Shown: positions 1 through 8,358, counted from the stretch's first letter. The stretch: 51,155 bases of DNA from Candidatus Paceibacterota bacterium (GCA_028697015.1 JAQVFW010000002.1:69287-120441); one strand, 5' to 3'. Notes: generated by a model not told the origin, from the letters alone. Made by a program: numbers and translations.

Positions 1-23
1 CTTTGAAATAAACCCTTTTTATA

Positions 24-52
24 TTGACTTTGCTTTTAATTAATGCAACAAT
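24..52 (+). promoter_or_regulatory. Promoter of the Fur-family regulator
   Basis: TTGACT at 24-29 is followed after 17 bases by AACAAT at 47-52, which matches four of six bases of the -10 consensus. Transcription would begin near 59-61. That is at the ATG of 61, so the mRNA would be nearly leaderless. The -10 lies inside the palindrome at 41-61. Confidence 0.5.
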
Positions 53-61
53 GTTCCATTA
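41..61. promoter_or_regulatory. Palindromic operator, candidate Fur/Zur box
   Basis: A 21-base palindrome with arms TAATGCAACA and TGTTCCATTA flanks a central A at 51. Nine of the ten arm positions are complementary. It covers the predicted -10 and transcription start of the Fur-family gene. TAATG...CATTA arms resemble Fur-superfamily boxes, so metal-dependent autoregulation of the regulator and the importer operon is inferred. Confidence 0.6.
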
Positions 62-477
62 TGAGCATAAAGGAAATACATCAAAAAATAAAGGCAAAAG
101 GAGGAAGGGTAACAAAAGCAAGAAAAGCAATAGTTTCTGTTCTTTTTGATTCCAACTGCATGCTTTCTTCCTCTCAAATAATTTCCAAATTAAAAGAGAA
201 AAGAACAGTCCCAAGCAGAACAACTATGTACAGAGAGCTTCTCTTTCTTATTAAAAACAATATTATCGTTAAAAATACCGCTCTTAAGAAAGATTATTTT
301 GAGATTGTAAAAGATCACCACCACCACCTTATTTGCTTAAATTGCAATTCTTTTAAAAAGATTGCCGTTTATAATGATTTGATAAAAAAAGAAAAAGAAA
401 TAAGCCGGAAAAATAACTTTAAAATAATTAACCATTCATTTGACTTTTACGGCCTATGTCACAAATGTCAAAAATAA
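61..477 (+). CDS. Fur-family metal-responsive regulator (Zur-like)
   Basis: This is a protein of about 138 residues with the Fur fold. It has an N-terminal winged helix (GGRVTKARKAIVSVL followed by the recognition-helix region SRTTMYREL), a His run before LICLNCN, and a C-terminal CHKC. The two CxxC pairs match the structural zinc site of Fur proteins, and the DHHHHL segment supplies sensor ligands. The ATG at 61 is preferred over the in-frame ATG at 43 because it lies at the predicted transcription start and immediately follows the operator. The gene leads directly into znuA-znuC-znuB, which suggests a zinc (or manganese) sensor. The metal itself cannot be read from sequence. Confidence 0.88.
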   Translation: MSIKEIHQKIKAKGGRVTKARKAIVSVLFDSNCMLSSSQIISKLKEKRTVPSRTTMYRELLFLIKNNIIVKNTALKKDYFEIVKDHHHHLICLNCNSFKKIAVYNDLIKKEKEISRKNNFKIINHSFDFYGLCHKCQK

Positions 478-482
478 AAGAA

Positions 483-1421
483 ATGAAAAAAACATTACTT
501 ATTGCAATTGTCATTATAATTTTCTTTATATCCTTGATATTATTCCCAAAAAAGCAAGAAGAAGCAGAAGAGATTAAGGTAATAGCCACTCTTTTTCCTT
601 ATTATGATATGGCAAAAGAAATAGGAGGAGAAAAAATAAGCGTTTCTCTGCTTCTTCCTCCGGGAGCGGAAGTCCATTCTTTTGAACCCAAAACAAGTGA
701 TTTTATTAAAATAAACAATGCCGATATCTTTATTTATACCGGAGATTTTATGGAACCTTGGGCAAAAAGAATAATGGAAAGTATAAGTAATAAAGAAATT
801 ATTGTTATAAGGGCAAGCGATGGAATAAAGCTGCTAGAAGATGAAGACGAGCATGAAGATGAAGACGAGCATGAAGATGAAGACGACAATGGGTACGATC
901 CCCACATTTGGCTTGATATTGAAAATTCTAAAAAGATAGCTGATGAAATAACAAAGGCCCTCATAGCCGTTTCCCCAAAAAATGAGATGTTCTTTATTGA
1001 AAGAAGCAATAATTACATTAATAAACTCCAAAAATTAGATAATGATTTTGCAAAGTCCTTGGAAAAATGCAAAAATGGAGAAATAATATACAGCGGTCAT
1101 TACGCTTTTGCATATCTTGCAGAAAAGTATAATTTAAAACATTCCGCTATCTTGGGAATTTCCCATGATACAGAACCGACAATAAGTTCTCTTCTTTCGG
1201 TCATTGAAAAGATAAAAAATGAAGGTATAAGTCATATTTTCTATGAAGAATTGTCGGACCCAAAAATAGCAAAAATTATAAAAGAAGAAACAAAAGCCGA
1301 AATGCTTCCTCTTAATCCGGCTGAAAATCTGTCAAAAGAAGATTTTGAAAAAGGCGTTTCTTTTATTAAAATAATGGAAGAAAATCTTGAAAATTTAAAG
1401 AATGGCTTAAGGTGCAAATAA
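483..1421 (+). CDS. znuA: Zinc/manganese ABC transporter substrate-binding protein
   Basis: This is the extracytoplasmic metal-binding component of cluster 9 ABC importers. It has an N-terminal hydrophobic anchor (KKTLLIAIVIIIFFISLILF) and then IKVIATLFPYYDMAKEIG. Likely metal ligands are the His in GAEVHSFEP, the His in DPHIWLD, the His in YSGHYAF, and an acidic residue in EELSDP. Before DPHIW lies a charged loop made of an 18-base tandem repeat, the usual place for the ZnuA histidine loop. There is no lipobox cysteine, so it is probably held by an uncleaved signal anchor. In-frame ATGs at 456 and 465 overlap the end of the regulator; 483 was chosen because it gives a clean signal sequence just after the regulator stop. 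Confidence 0.9.
   Translation: MKKTLLIAIVIIIFFISLILFPKKQEEAEEIKVIATLFPYYDMAKEIGGEKISVSLLLPPGAEVHSFEPKTSDFIKINNADIFIYTGDFMEPWAKRIMESISNKEIIVIRASDGIKLLEDEDEHEDEDEHEDEDDNGYDPHIWLDIENSKKIADEITKALIAVSPKNEMFFIERSNNYINKLQKLDNDFAKSLEKCKNGEIIYSGHYAFAYLAEKYNLKHSAILGISHDTEPTISSLLSVIEKIKNEGISHIFYEELSDPKIAKIIKEETKAEMLPLNPAENLSKEDFEKGVSFIKIMEENLENLKNGLRCK
840..887 (+). repeat. 18-bp tandem repeat encoding an Asp/Glu/His loop in ZnuA
   Basis: The unit GATGAAGACGAGCATGAA occurs at 840 and 858, with a partial third copy at 876. It encodes acidic stretches each with one His. This is the low-affinity metal-binding loop region of ZnuA proteins, and repeat-number change would alter loop length without a frameshift. 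Confidence 0.85.
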
Positions 1422-1422
1422 C

Positions 1423-2166
1423 ATGAATATTATTTCCGTAAAAAATCTCTCTTTTAAATATGAAAAAATATCTATTCTTGAGGATATAAATTTTTCAGTA
1501 AATAAAGGAGATTATGTAGCTCTTGCCGGACCAAACGGATCAGGAAAAACAACCCTTATAAGAACGGTTTTAGGGCTTGAAAAAGCAAACGGAGAAATAT
1601 TTCTTTTTGGCAAAAAAATAAAAGAATTCAATGATTGGGGGAAAATAGGATATCTCCCCCAAAAGGCCTCTTTCTTAACTCCCATATTTCCTGCAAAAGT
1701 AAAAGAAGTTGTTTCTTTGGGTCTTCTTTCTTCCAAAAAACATCCCAAAAGAATCAATTCTTTTGACAAATTAAAAATAGAAGAAACGCTAAAGATTTTA
1801 GATATTTTCAATTTAAAAGATATTCTTATCAATAATCTTTCAGGAGGACAACAGCAAAGGGTTTTTCTGGCAAGAGCAATTATTTCAGATCCGCAAATGC
1901 TTATTTTAGACGAACCTTCAAGCGGGCTTGATATAAGTTCAAGGGAAAATTTCTTTGAGCTTTTAAAGAAAATAAACAAAGAAAAGGGAGTTGCCATTAT
2001 CCTTATAACTCACGACGCCTCCGACATCGGAAAATATGCAAACAAGTTGCTCTATTTAGATAAAAAAATACTTTTCTACGGATTATTCTCTGATTTTTGC
2101 AAATCAAAGGAAATGGAAAAATACTTCGGTCACTTTTCCCAGCACTTAATCTGTCACCAGCATTAA
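1423..2166 (+). CDS. znuC: Zinc/manganese ABC transporter ATPase
   Basis: This 247-residue ABC ATPase energises the importer. It has Walker A GPNGSGKTT near residue 36, a Q-loop in IGYLPQKA, the signature LSGGQQQR, Walker B LILDEPSSG, and the H-loop ITHDAS. The C-terminus ends in HFSQHLICHQH, a His-rich tail plausible for a metal transporter subunit. It starts two bases after the znuA stop and ends five bases before znuB, so the three genes are one transcription unit under the upstream Fur-family operator. Confidence 0.93.
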   Translation: MNIISVKNLSFKYEKISILEDINFSVNKGDYVALAGPNGSGKTTLIRTVLGLEKANGEIFLFGKKIKEFNDWGKIGYLPQKASFLTPIFPAKVKEVVSLGLLSSKKHPKRINSFDKLKIEETLKILDIFNLKDILINNLSGGQQQRVFLARAIISDPQMLILDEPSSGLDISSRENFFELLKKINKEKGVAIILITHDASDIGKYANKLLYLDKKILFYGLFSDFCKSKEMEKYFGHFSQHLICHQH

Positions 2167-2170
2167 AACT

Positions 2171-2977
2171 ATGTTTCTAGAACTTATTCAATACGATTTT
2201 ATCCAAAGAGCATATATTGCCGGCTCTTTTATAGCTTTTCTTTGCGGGATTTTAGGCCTTTTTCTAATTCTAAGAAGATTATCTTTAATAGGAGACGGAA
2301 TTTCCCATGTAAGTTTTGGGGCAATCGCTTTGGGACTTTTCTTCGGTTTTTATCCTTTTTATATCGCAATACCAACTGTTATTATCGCCTCCTATTTAAT
2401 TTTAAAAATAACGGAAAAAACGAAACTTCATGCCGATGCGGCAATAGGAATTGTTTCCTCTGCCGGAATCTCTTTGGGAGTAATATTATCTAGTATTTCG
2501 GGAGGATTTAATATAGACCTTTTTTCCTACCTTTTTGGAAATATTTTGGCAATAAGCAAAGAAGAAATGTATTTGTCCGTCTTCCTCTCCGCTTTTCTTC
2601 TTATTGTAATTTATTATTTATACTACGAATTCTTTTCCGTTTCTTTCGATGAGGAATATGCCAAAACAACCGGAATAAATACAAAAAGAATAAATGTAAT
2701 ACTTATTACTTTAACAGCTCTTACAGTAATTTTGGCTATAAGAATAGTGGGCGTTATGCTTTCTTCCGCTCTTCTTATATTACCAGGAGCAACCTCTCTT
2801 TTGTTTGCAAAAAGCTTTAAGTTTGCGATCTTTTTTTCAGGGATTTTGTCCTTGATTTCCGTTTTTTTGGGAATTACTTTTGCCTTTTATCTCGATCTTC
2901 CTCCCGGAGCCACTATAATCGTTTTAAATTTGATTTTCTTTTCTTTCTTTTCTGTTTATAGAAAGATAAATCAATAA
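2171..2977 (+). CDS. znuB: Zinc/manganese ABC transporter permease
   Basis: This 268-residue ABC-3 family permease has about eight hydrophobic segments. Family-like motifs include GILGLFLILRRLSLIGDGISHVSFGAIALG near the N-terminus and VGVMLSSALLILPGATSLLFAKS near residue 195, the conserved late helices. It is the membrane channel of the importer and the last gene of the operon. It is convergent with the pilin-like pseudogene; the stops are only about five bases apart, with a weak AT-only inverted repeat between them. Confidence 0.92.
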   Translation: MFLELIQYDFIQRAYIAGSFIAFLCGILGLFLILRRLSLIGDGISHVSFGAIALGLFFGFYPFYIAIPTVIIASYLILKITEKTKLHADAAIGIVSSAGISLGVILSSISGGFNIDLFSYLFGNILAISKEEMYLSVFLSAFLLIVIYYLYYEFFSVSFDEEYAKTTGINTKRINVILITLTALTVILAIRIVGVMLSSALLILPGATSLLFAKSFKFAIFFSGILSLISVFLGITFAFYLDLPPGATIIVLNLIFFSFFSVYRKINQ

Positions 2978-2982
2978 TTAAA

Positions 2983-3749
2983 TTATTGTCCTAGAAGACA
3001 ACGAATTTTAAGCAAAGTTGAGGACTTAGTGCTGATATAAATATAACCGTTATTGAAATTCACCCACCAGGCGATACTGGCGTTGAACTGAGTAGATGAC
3101 CAGTAGAGCCCTCCAAAAGCATAAGAATCATAAGAAGGAAGACAGCTTCCTTGAGGAGAAGAACATGAGGTAGCTCCCCAACTAGGGCAGTTCTCATCTC
3201 CAAGGTTCCAGAGTTGTCTTCCTTCTGAACAGTATGTATCGTCTCTTGCACAAGCTGTATCACAATTTACGCTTGGACTCTTTGGAATGGCCTGAGTTGG
3301 AAGACGCCACCCTTCGGAGAATCCGGCATAGTTTAAAGTTCTGCAGGCATTGCAGGCGGGGAATTTGCTTATATCCTCGATTGGAACCTCGTTGCAATCA
3401 TTTATACCGTATAATGTGACCACATCTTCATTATAGGGATAAGACCAATAATAAGCGTTTCCTGAGTTGGGGGTACTTTTAATTTATCCTCTCCAAGAGC
3501 GGTGTTTAATGTTACAGACCACATATTAAGGTCACTGTCACAGTAGACGCTGTCTCCAAAAAGGGTGGAAACGCCTGGGTTTATGGAACAATACTTCGCG
3601 GCTTGGCTTCTGTTGTTTCTTGCTTTCATATCGTCTGTTGCCGTTCTTGTTCTTGAAACGATAACAATTACAATGGAGGATAATGTGGTAATAAGGGCGA
3701 TTACAATAAGCAGTTCTATGAGAGTGAAGGATTTTAGTTTTTTGGACAT
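2983..3749 (-). pseudogene. Frameshifted type IV pilin-like gene with Lcl/DUF1566 C-terminal domain
   Basis: The 5' part (3749 to about 3473) encodes a prepilin leader KLKSFTLIELLIVIAL followed by a pseudopilin-like stalk. The 3' part (to 2983), in another frame, encodes a Lcl_C/FISUMP domain: GWRLPTQ, GGLYWSST, AWWVNF, IRCL. The frames join if the G run at 3469-3473 had six bases rather than five; the restored junction would read KVPPNSGNAYYWSYP. The intact product would be about 255 residues, exported and displayed by a type IV pilus or secretion apparatus. It lies just downstream of the large surface-protein gene on the same strand. A genuine frameshift, phase variation in the homopolymer, or a consensus error are all possible. 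Confidence 0.8.
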
Positions 3750-3754
3750 AGGAA

Positions 3755-6700
3755 TTATACCTTAAAATCCTCTTTGATTATTCCTTTTTTAGCGTTAATA
3801 TTGGAAGATGTATAAACATGGCTATATGAGCCATCATCATTCTTTTTTTCCACTTTTACATAATATACGCCTGGGGGAACAAGACAGAAATACTTGCCGG
3901 TTTTACTTGCAACTCGCCTTAAAATTTCCTTATCTATATCCGGCAAAAATATTTTAATTACGGCAAAAGACAAAGGAAATCCCGTATCTTTTTCCATGAC
4001 ATATCCTCCTGCCTTGGGCTTTAATCCTATTTTCCTGAGTATAAAGAGAAAAATGTAAGAAAAAAGGATAATTAGATTGTAAGGATGAGGAGCAAAAAAA
4101 TAAGCGATAACGGCAACAAAAAATCCAAAGAAGAAGAATAAATCGACAATTTTATTACTGAAAAAACGGTCAATTCCTGAATAAAATTTCATTTTATTTT
4201 TTTCTCTTTTGGCAAACTCGTTCCAGTCAAATCCAATCGGGTCCATTGGAATATTTTTAGCTATAACTTCTTCCTCATTTTCAATATCAAGTGTTTCCCC
4301 AAAATAGAGGCGGTCATAAATTCCGTCTTCGTCTTTTCCTTCCAGTTTTTTAGACGGGAAAGTATAATTTGTTTTATTCGCCACAATTTTGTAATTACCC
4401 GGCTTTACAAGAAAGCCGTATCTTCCGTCAAGGTCCGTAATAGAATCGGAAATAATCTCTCCTTTTATATCCTGAAGAAAAACATAAGCGGGATCAAGTG
4501 GCTGTTTTGTAATACTATCATAAACTGTCCCCCACGGCTTGTGCCTTTTCTTTAATCCGATAAGAGTTAAAAATAAAGACCATAATCGAAGCAAAGTAAA
4601 GAAAAGGTTTGAAAAAGAAAAAGGATTTACAAAAATGGCGCTTGCCACCAAACTTGCCGTTCCGGCTACAGCTCCTGTTGTAGAAACAACTCTAGTTGCA
4701 GTTTTTCCCTCGGGCGAATCTATAAACTCTTTTGTTTTTTTAATCACTTCTTCAACTGTTGGAATTACCGGAATAACAGATTGTTCTTTTTCATATTGGC
4801 ATGAGTTATCTTCCGTGTTGGCATTGGGGTTGTAATTTATTGCATCAGGGTCAGTGCAGCCAAAAACTGTTTCTACTTGTCCCCCATTTCCGTTTCCCTC
4901 ATATTGGCATGAGTTATCTTCCGTATTGGCATTGGGGTTGTAATTTATTGCATTAGGGTCAGTGCAGCCAAAAATCTGGTTTTGGCTTCCATTTCCGTTT
5001 CCCTCATATTGGCATGAGTTATCTTCCGTATTGGCATTGGGGTTGTAATTTATTGCATCAGGGTCAGTGCAGCCAAAAACCAAATCTTGGCCGGAAACAG
5101 AAAAATTTGCTCTTAAATTGCGGCTAGAATTCAAAGAAAAAGAATAAATTGCGCTGCTGCTTACAATTAAGTTTTCTTCAGTCCAGTTTAAAAAATCATA
5201 GCCCTCGTTTGGAAAAGCCCTTACTGTCACATTCTCGTCTTTTAGGTATTCTCCTGAACCATCGGTTGTTCCTCTTTCCTCATGGCTTACTGATAAAGAA
5301 ACAGTATATTTTACAATATCTGGTTTTTCAGCTCCTCCCGTGTTTAGAATTTCAACTTCATAAAAACCGTTTATCGGACTAATATTAAGATAGTATATTC
5401 CAGAACAATTTTCATTAATACCTTCAAATGTTTGGACCATAGGGCAGATATAAATATGGTTATTTCCCTTTACACTAGGAATAAGAAGAGTTACTCTCAT
5501 AACGCCCATCTGCTGTCTGTCTTGAAAATGAACAAACGCCCTTCCGTAATTTTCAGCATTTAATGAGTATATCCCGCTATTTGCCTTCAAATTTTCCCAA
5601 TCCAAATCTGATTGGAAATCAATGTTAATTCTGGCAATAGGGCTTTCTCCTTTCTTTAAAATTGAAACAACCTCTCCTAACTTTGGAACTACAGTTAAAT
5701 CTTCGTCTGTTGAATAATCAAAAACACTTAATCCTTCCGGAAGATTTCTAATTAAATATCCTTCTCTTTCAAAATTAGCAACAAAAGTACGATTTGAACT
5801 GACAGAAAAAGAATAAGTTTGATTTGTAGAAATAACCTCATCTCCTTCTTTCCAAGAAATAAAACTATATCCTTCGTTGGGAGTAGCATTTATACTAACT
5901 GAAGCCCCTTCTGCATATGTTCCCGCTCCGGAAACAGTTCCTCCTTCTTCAGGAAAAGTTTCTAAAACAATACTGTAATTATCAGGCAAAGAGATAGAAG
6001 AGGAGGTAAGAAAAGAAACGCAACTCCCCTCTCCTGTTCCGGCAGAGTTGATTGCATACGCCTTATATGAATAAGTCGTATTTGCTAAAAGGCCTGTTAT
6101 CTGCAAAGAGTAACTACCGGCATCAAAACTTCCGCTTTGACTTATATCGCTCTCGTTTTGAACACAGGTATCTCCATCATAAAATTTAAAACCCCTAGTT
6201 GAAGCATTTTCCCCTCCGGTACTTGTAATCTGTCCATTTGCAACAGCAGAAATCTGAAAAACACTGCTTGCGCTATAAGTAGAAAGAGAGGGAGATAAAA
6301 CCGCAAAAGCCGCTAAAAACGGGTATCCGTCGTTTATTATGCCGTCTATATCCCAAAAATCATTATTAGAAACATCATCAAAAGGATTACCTACAAAATC
6401 CCATGGATTATTCAACCCCCCCGACCAAACAACGTCGGTAAAAGTTCTTACATTCTTCATTTCTGCGGTTGCCTTGGGAGTTCCTTTGCCGGTATCGCTT
6501 TGCCCTGAAACATTTTGGTCATAAAAAGAATTAAAAATATTCTCGCATCCATATCCAGGGCATATATTTTCTCCGACAAGTCCTCCTAGATGATTATTGC
6601 CGCTTACGCTTCCGCCAGCATAAGAATAATTAATTGTTCCTTCGCTGTTATAACCGACAAGTCCTCCCGCATATTCTCCCGTAACAAGCCCTCCTGTAAC

Positions 6701-7510
6701 ATTCATTCTTGAGTAGGAATTATCTATTTTGGCAGTTGAAAGAGAAGTAAAAAGAAACCCTACAAGTCCTCCTATATAACTTGAGTTATTATTAATTCCG
6801 GTAGTATTACCGCTTGAATATGACCTATTTATTTCTCCTCTACTATAACCGATTAATCCTCCGACATAATTTTCCCCGTTTACATCTCCTTCCACATAAG
6901 ATTGAATAACGTCTCCCTCATTGTATCCTATTAGTCCTCCGACATAATCTCTTCCTTCAATGCTAATATTTTTAAAGCCGATATTTTCAACCGTTGAAGC
7001 ATCTGAAGTATATCCGAAAAAACCAACATAATCAGTGCTTCTATCTATGTATAAATCGTTTATTTCATGGCCCTGCCCGTCAAATGTTCCGGTAAACTTA
7101 TCTATATTATTTCCTATCGGAATCCATCCCTGACTAGAGTTTGCAGAAGGTCCGGCATAGTCATCGTATCCCGGACTTCCAGAATTTAAACTAATATCCA
7201 GAACATAATTTCCCGAAAGATTTCCCCTTATACTATCTAAATCTTCCCAGCTTGCTATTGATATTAAGGCCTTTGCTTTTTTTTGCTCCAAAAGAAAATT
7301 AAAAAGGCCTATTGTTAAAATAAAAAGAGTAATTAAAAAGAATACTGATATTTTCTGTCGATTATTCTTAAAGGGCCAAAGTATTTTTTCTTTCAATCCA
7401 AAAACAACGGTTTTGGGCCGCCAGTCAGATGATTTTAAAAAAAATAATCTCTTCTTAAGTGTTTCTGTAGCCACAATTTTCAAGGTTATGCGATATTGCC
7501 ATTTTAGCAA
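3755..7510 (-). CDS. Large mosaic cell-surface protein (GLUG, FN3-like, InlB-like, CTDP repeats)
   Basis: About 1,251 residues, in order: a transmembrane/signal anchor (about 54-74); GLUG-type repeats containing GGLIGY or GGLVGY (about 140-345); a fibronectin-III-like domain ending in TYSYKAYAINSAGTG (about 405-500); a divergent InlB B-repeat-like domain with PNEGYSFISW; an unknown domain; a second InlB-like domain with PNEGYDFLNW; three copies of a GCTDP...NPNANTEDNSCQY repeat (about 815-925); a hydrophobic segment; a carboxypeptidase-regulatory-like beta domain (KPWGTVYDS, DGRYGFLVKPGNY); two more hydrophobic helices; and a second such domain. An adhesin or surface-display role is inferred. 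No ATG is available before the anchor: the first in-frame start is TTG at 7510, so the true 5' end is uncertain. Confidence 0.82.
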   Translation of the reverse strand: MLKWQYRITLKIVATETLKKRLFFLKSSDWRPKTVVFGLKEKILWPFKNNRQKISVFFLITLFILTIGLFNFLLEQKKAKALISIASWEDLDSIRGNLSGNYVLDISLNSGSPGYDDYAGPSANSSQGWIPIGNNIDKFTGTFDGQGHEINDLYIDRSTDYVGFFGYTSDASTVENIGFKNISIEGRDYVGGLIGYNEGDVIQSYVEGDVNGENYVGGLIGYSRGEINRSYSSGNTTGINNNSSYIGGLVGFLFTSLSTAKIDNSYSRMNVTGGLVTGEYAGGLVGYNSEGTINYSYAGGSVSGNNHLGGLVGENICPGYGCENIFNSFYDQNVSGQSDTGKGTPKATAEMKNVRTFTDVVWSGGLNNPWDFVGNPFDDVSNNDFWDIDGIINDGYPFLAAFAVLSPSLSTYSASSVFQISAVANGQITSTGGENASTRGFKFYDGDTCVQNESDISQSGSFDAGSYSLQITGLLANTTYSYKAYAINSAGTGEGSCVSFLTSSSISLPDNYSIVLETFPEEGGTVSGAGTYAEGASVSINATPNEGYSFISWKEGDEVISTNQTYSFSVSSNRTFVANFEREGYLIRNLPEGLSVFDYSTDEDLTVVPKLGEVVSILKKGESPIARINIDFQSDLDWENLKANSGIYSLNAENYGRAFVHFQDRQQMGVMRVTLLIPSVKGNNHIYICPMVQTFEGINENCSGIYYLNISPINGFYEVEILNTGGAEKPDIVKYTVSLSVSHEERGTTDGSGEYLKDENVTVRAFPNEGYDFLNWTEENLIVSSSAIYSFSLNSSRNLRANFSVSGQDLVFGCTDPDAINYNPNANTEDNSCQYEGNGNGSQNQIFGCTDPNAINYNPNANTEDNSCQYEGNGNGGQVETVFGCTDPDAINYNPNANTEDNSCQYEKEQSVIPVIPTVEEVIKKTKEFIDSPEGKTATRVVSTTGAVAGTASLVASAIFVNPFSFSNLFFTLLRLWSLFLTLIGLKKRHKPWGTVYDSITKQPLDPAYVFLQDIKGEIISDSITDLDGRYGFLVKPGNYKIVANKTNYTFPSKKLEGKDEDGIYDRLYFGETLDIENEEEVIAKNIPMDPIGFDWNEFAKREKNKMKFYSGIDRFFSNKIVDLFFFFGFFVAVIAYFFAPHPYNLIILFSYIFLFILRKIGLKPKAGGYVMEKDTGFPLSFAVIKIFLPDIDKEILRRVASKTGKYFCLVPPGVYYVKVEKKNDDGSYSHVYTSSNINAKKGIIKEDFKV
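4792..5081 (-). repeat. Three tandem repeats encoding Cys-Thr-Asp-Pro modules
   Basis: Three near-identical units start at 4792, 4900 and 5005 (spacing 108 and 105 bases) inside the large surface-protein gene. Each encodes GCTDPDAINYNPNANTED then NSCQY, with a Gly/Asn-rich linker between. The two Cys per unit could form a disulphide. Near-identity at DNA level implies recent expansion or ongoing homogenisation. Confidence 0.9.
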
Positions 7511-7603
7511 AAAATAAACATTTTTACAAAGACAAAAACAATCTAACCTTTTTTAAAATGGTTCTATTTATTTAACATTTGAAGATTATATAATATTTCA
7601 AAC

Positions 7604-7680
7604 TGGCGGGGATGGCAGGATTCGAACCTGCAACAAACGGTTTTGGAGACCGTCGCTCTGCCAATTGGAGCTACATCCCC
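7604..7680 (-). tRNA. tRNA-Trp (CCA)
   Basis: On the minus strand a full cloverleaf can be drawn. The acceptor GGGGATG pairs with CATCCCC. The anticodon stem ACGGT/ACCGT encloses loop CTCCAAA with anticodon CCA. The T-arm is GCAGG TTCGAAT CCTGC. The 3' CCA is encoded after discriminator G. Confidence 0.96.
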
Positions 7681-7755
7681 TTTATTTGTACTACTTACTA
7701 TTTTATGGTATATTTCAGACCGGTACAATATGCTCTTTTCACAGGGAGAAAGGTA

Positions 7756-8025
7756 ATGGCAACGCTTTGCTTGGAAACTATTAAAGAAGTCGCTGTCATA
7801 ATTATAGACCAGTACGGACTGGTAACTATTACCGACAAAGACGGATTTGTTATTTTCTTTAATCAAGATACTAAGATTAATACCGGAGGAATGCAAGGAG
7901 GATTTGCTATCGTAACTCTTTTGCGCCTTATTACTGGCAATAATTTTATCGTCAAAAAAAAGGACGAGGACAAAAACGGAGATATCATAAAGATCTATTT
8001 TTACAGAGAAGATGTTTCTCCTTAA
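7756..8025 (+). CDS. Small hypothetical protein between tRNA-Trp and rpmG
   Basis: This is an 89-residue reading frame on the opposite strand from its neighbours. It begins MATLCLETIKEVAVIII and has alternating hydrophobic strands followed by a charged tail (KKKDEDKNGD). The ATG at 7756 is chosen because GGGAGAAAGG ends three bases before it, a good Shine-Dalgarno site. In-frame starts further upstream run into the tRNA. TACAAT at 7724-7729 is a possible -10 but has no clear -35. No family was recognised. The strong ribosome-binding site is the main support for it being real. Confidence 0.5.
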   Translation: MATLCLETIKEVAVIIIDQYGLVTITDKDGFVIFFNQDTKINTGGMQGGFAIVTLLRLITGNNFIVKKKDEDKNGDIIKIYFYREDVSP

Positions 8026-8076
8026 TAAAAAATCCAAAAAAAACAAACATGCCCCGCGATAATATCAAAGGGTTCT

Positions 8077-8247
8077 TTATTTCTTCGTTTCTTTATGGGG
8101 CGTATGCTTTCTGTCCCATTTGCAAAATTTGCTAAGAACAAGCTTTTTCCCATCCTTTTCGTTCAACTGTCTTGACTTATGAGTATGATAATTCACTCTC
8201 TTGCAGTTCTCACATTGAATTTTTACGTAAGGTTTTTTCTTTGCCAT
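8077..8247 (-). CDS. rpmG: 50S ribosomal protein L33
   Basis: Translating the minus strand from the ATG at 8247 gives 56 residues beginning MAKKKPYVKIQCENCKRVNY and ending HTPHKETKK. This matches L33 in length and in its basic character. It carries a first zinc-type CxxC (CENC), but the second half has only a single Cys (KFCKWD), so the usual four-Cys set is incomplete. It lies between tRNA-Thr and tRNA-Trp, a common bacterial location for rpmG. ATTATA at 8262-8267 gives a TATAAT -10 on its strand, with no matching -35 in the tRNA-Thr sequence. There is no Shine-Dalgarno site. Confidence 0.93.
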   Translation of the reverse strand: MAKKKPYVKIQCENCKRVNYHTHKSRQLNEKDGKKLVLSKFCKWDRKHTPHKETKK

Positions 8248-8273
8248 ATTTTTTTATTTTAATTATAACCGTG

Positions 8274-8346
8274 AGCCAAGACCGGGGATCGAACCCGGGA
8301 CCTTATCCTTACCATGGATACGCTCTGCCAACTGAGCTATCTTGGC
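8274..8346 (-). tRNA. tRNA-Thr (GGT)
   Basis: On the minus strand the acceptor GCCAAGA pairs with TCTTGGC. The anticodon stem TATCC/GGATA encloses ATGGTAA with anticodon GGT. The T-arm is CCGGG TTCGATC CCCGG. No CCA is encoded after the discriminator. Confidence 0.95.
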
Positions 8347-8358
8347 AAAAAATAAGTG

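Noticed and set aside
4792-5081. Possible CRISPR-like array from three regular repeats
   Set aside because: The repeats are in frame inside a surface-protein gene, over 80 bases long, with near-identical short linkers and no cas genes.
7564-8046. A 160-codon minus-strand reading frame
   Set aside because: It runs through the whole tRNA-Trp gene and is antisense to the better supported small gene at 7756, with no ribosome-binding site.
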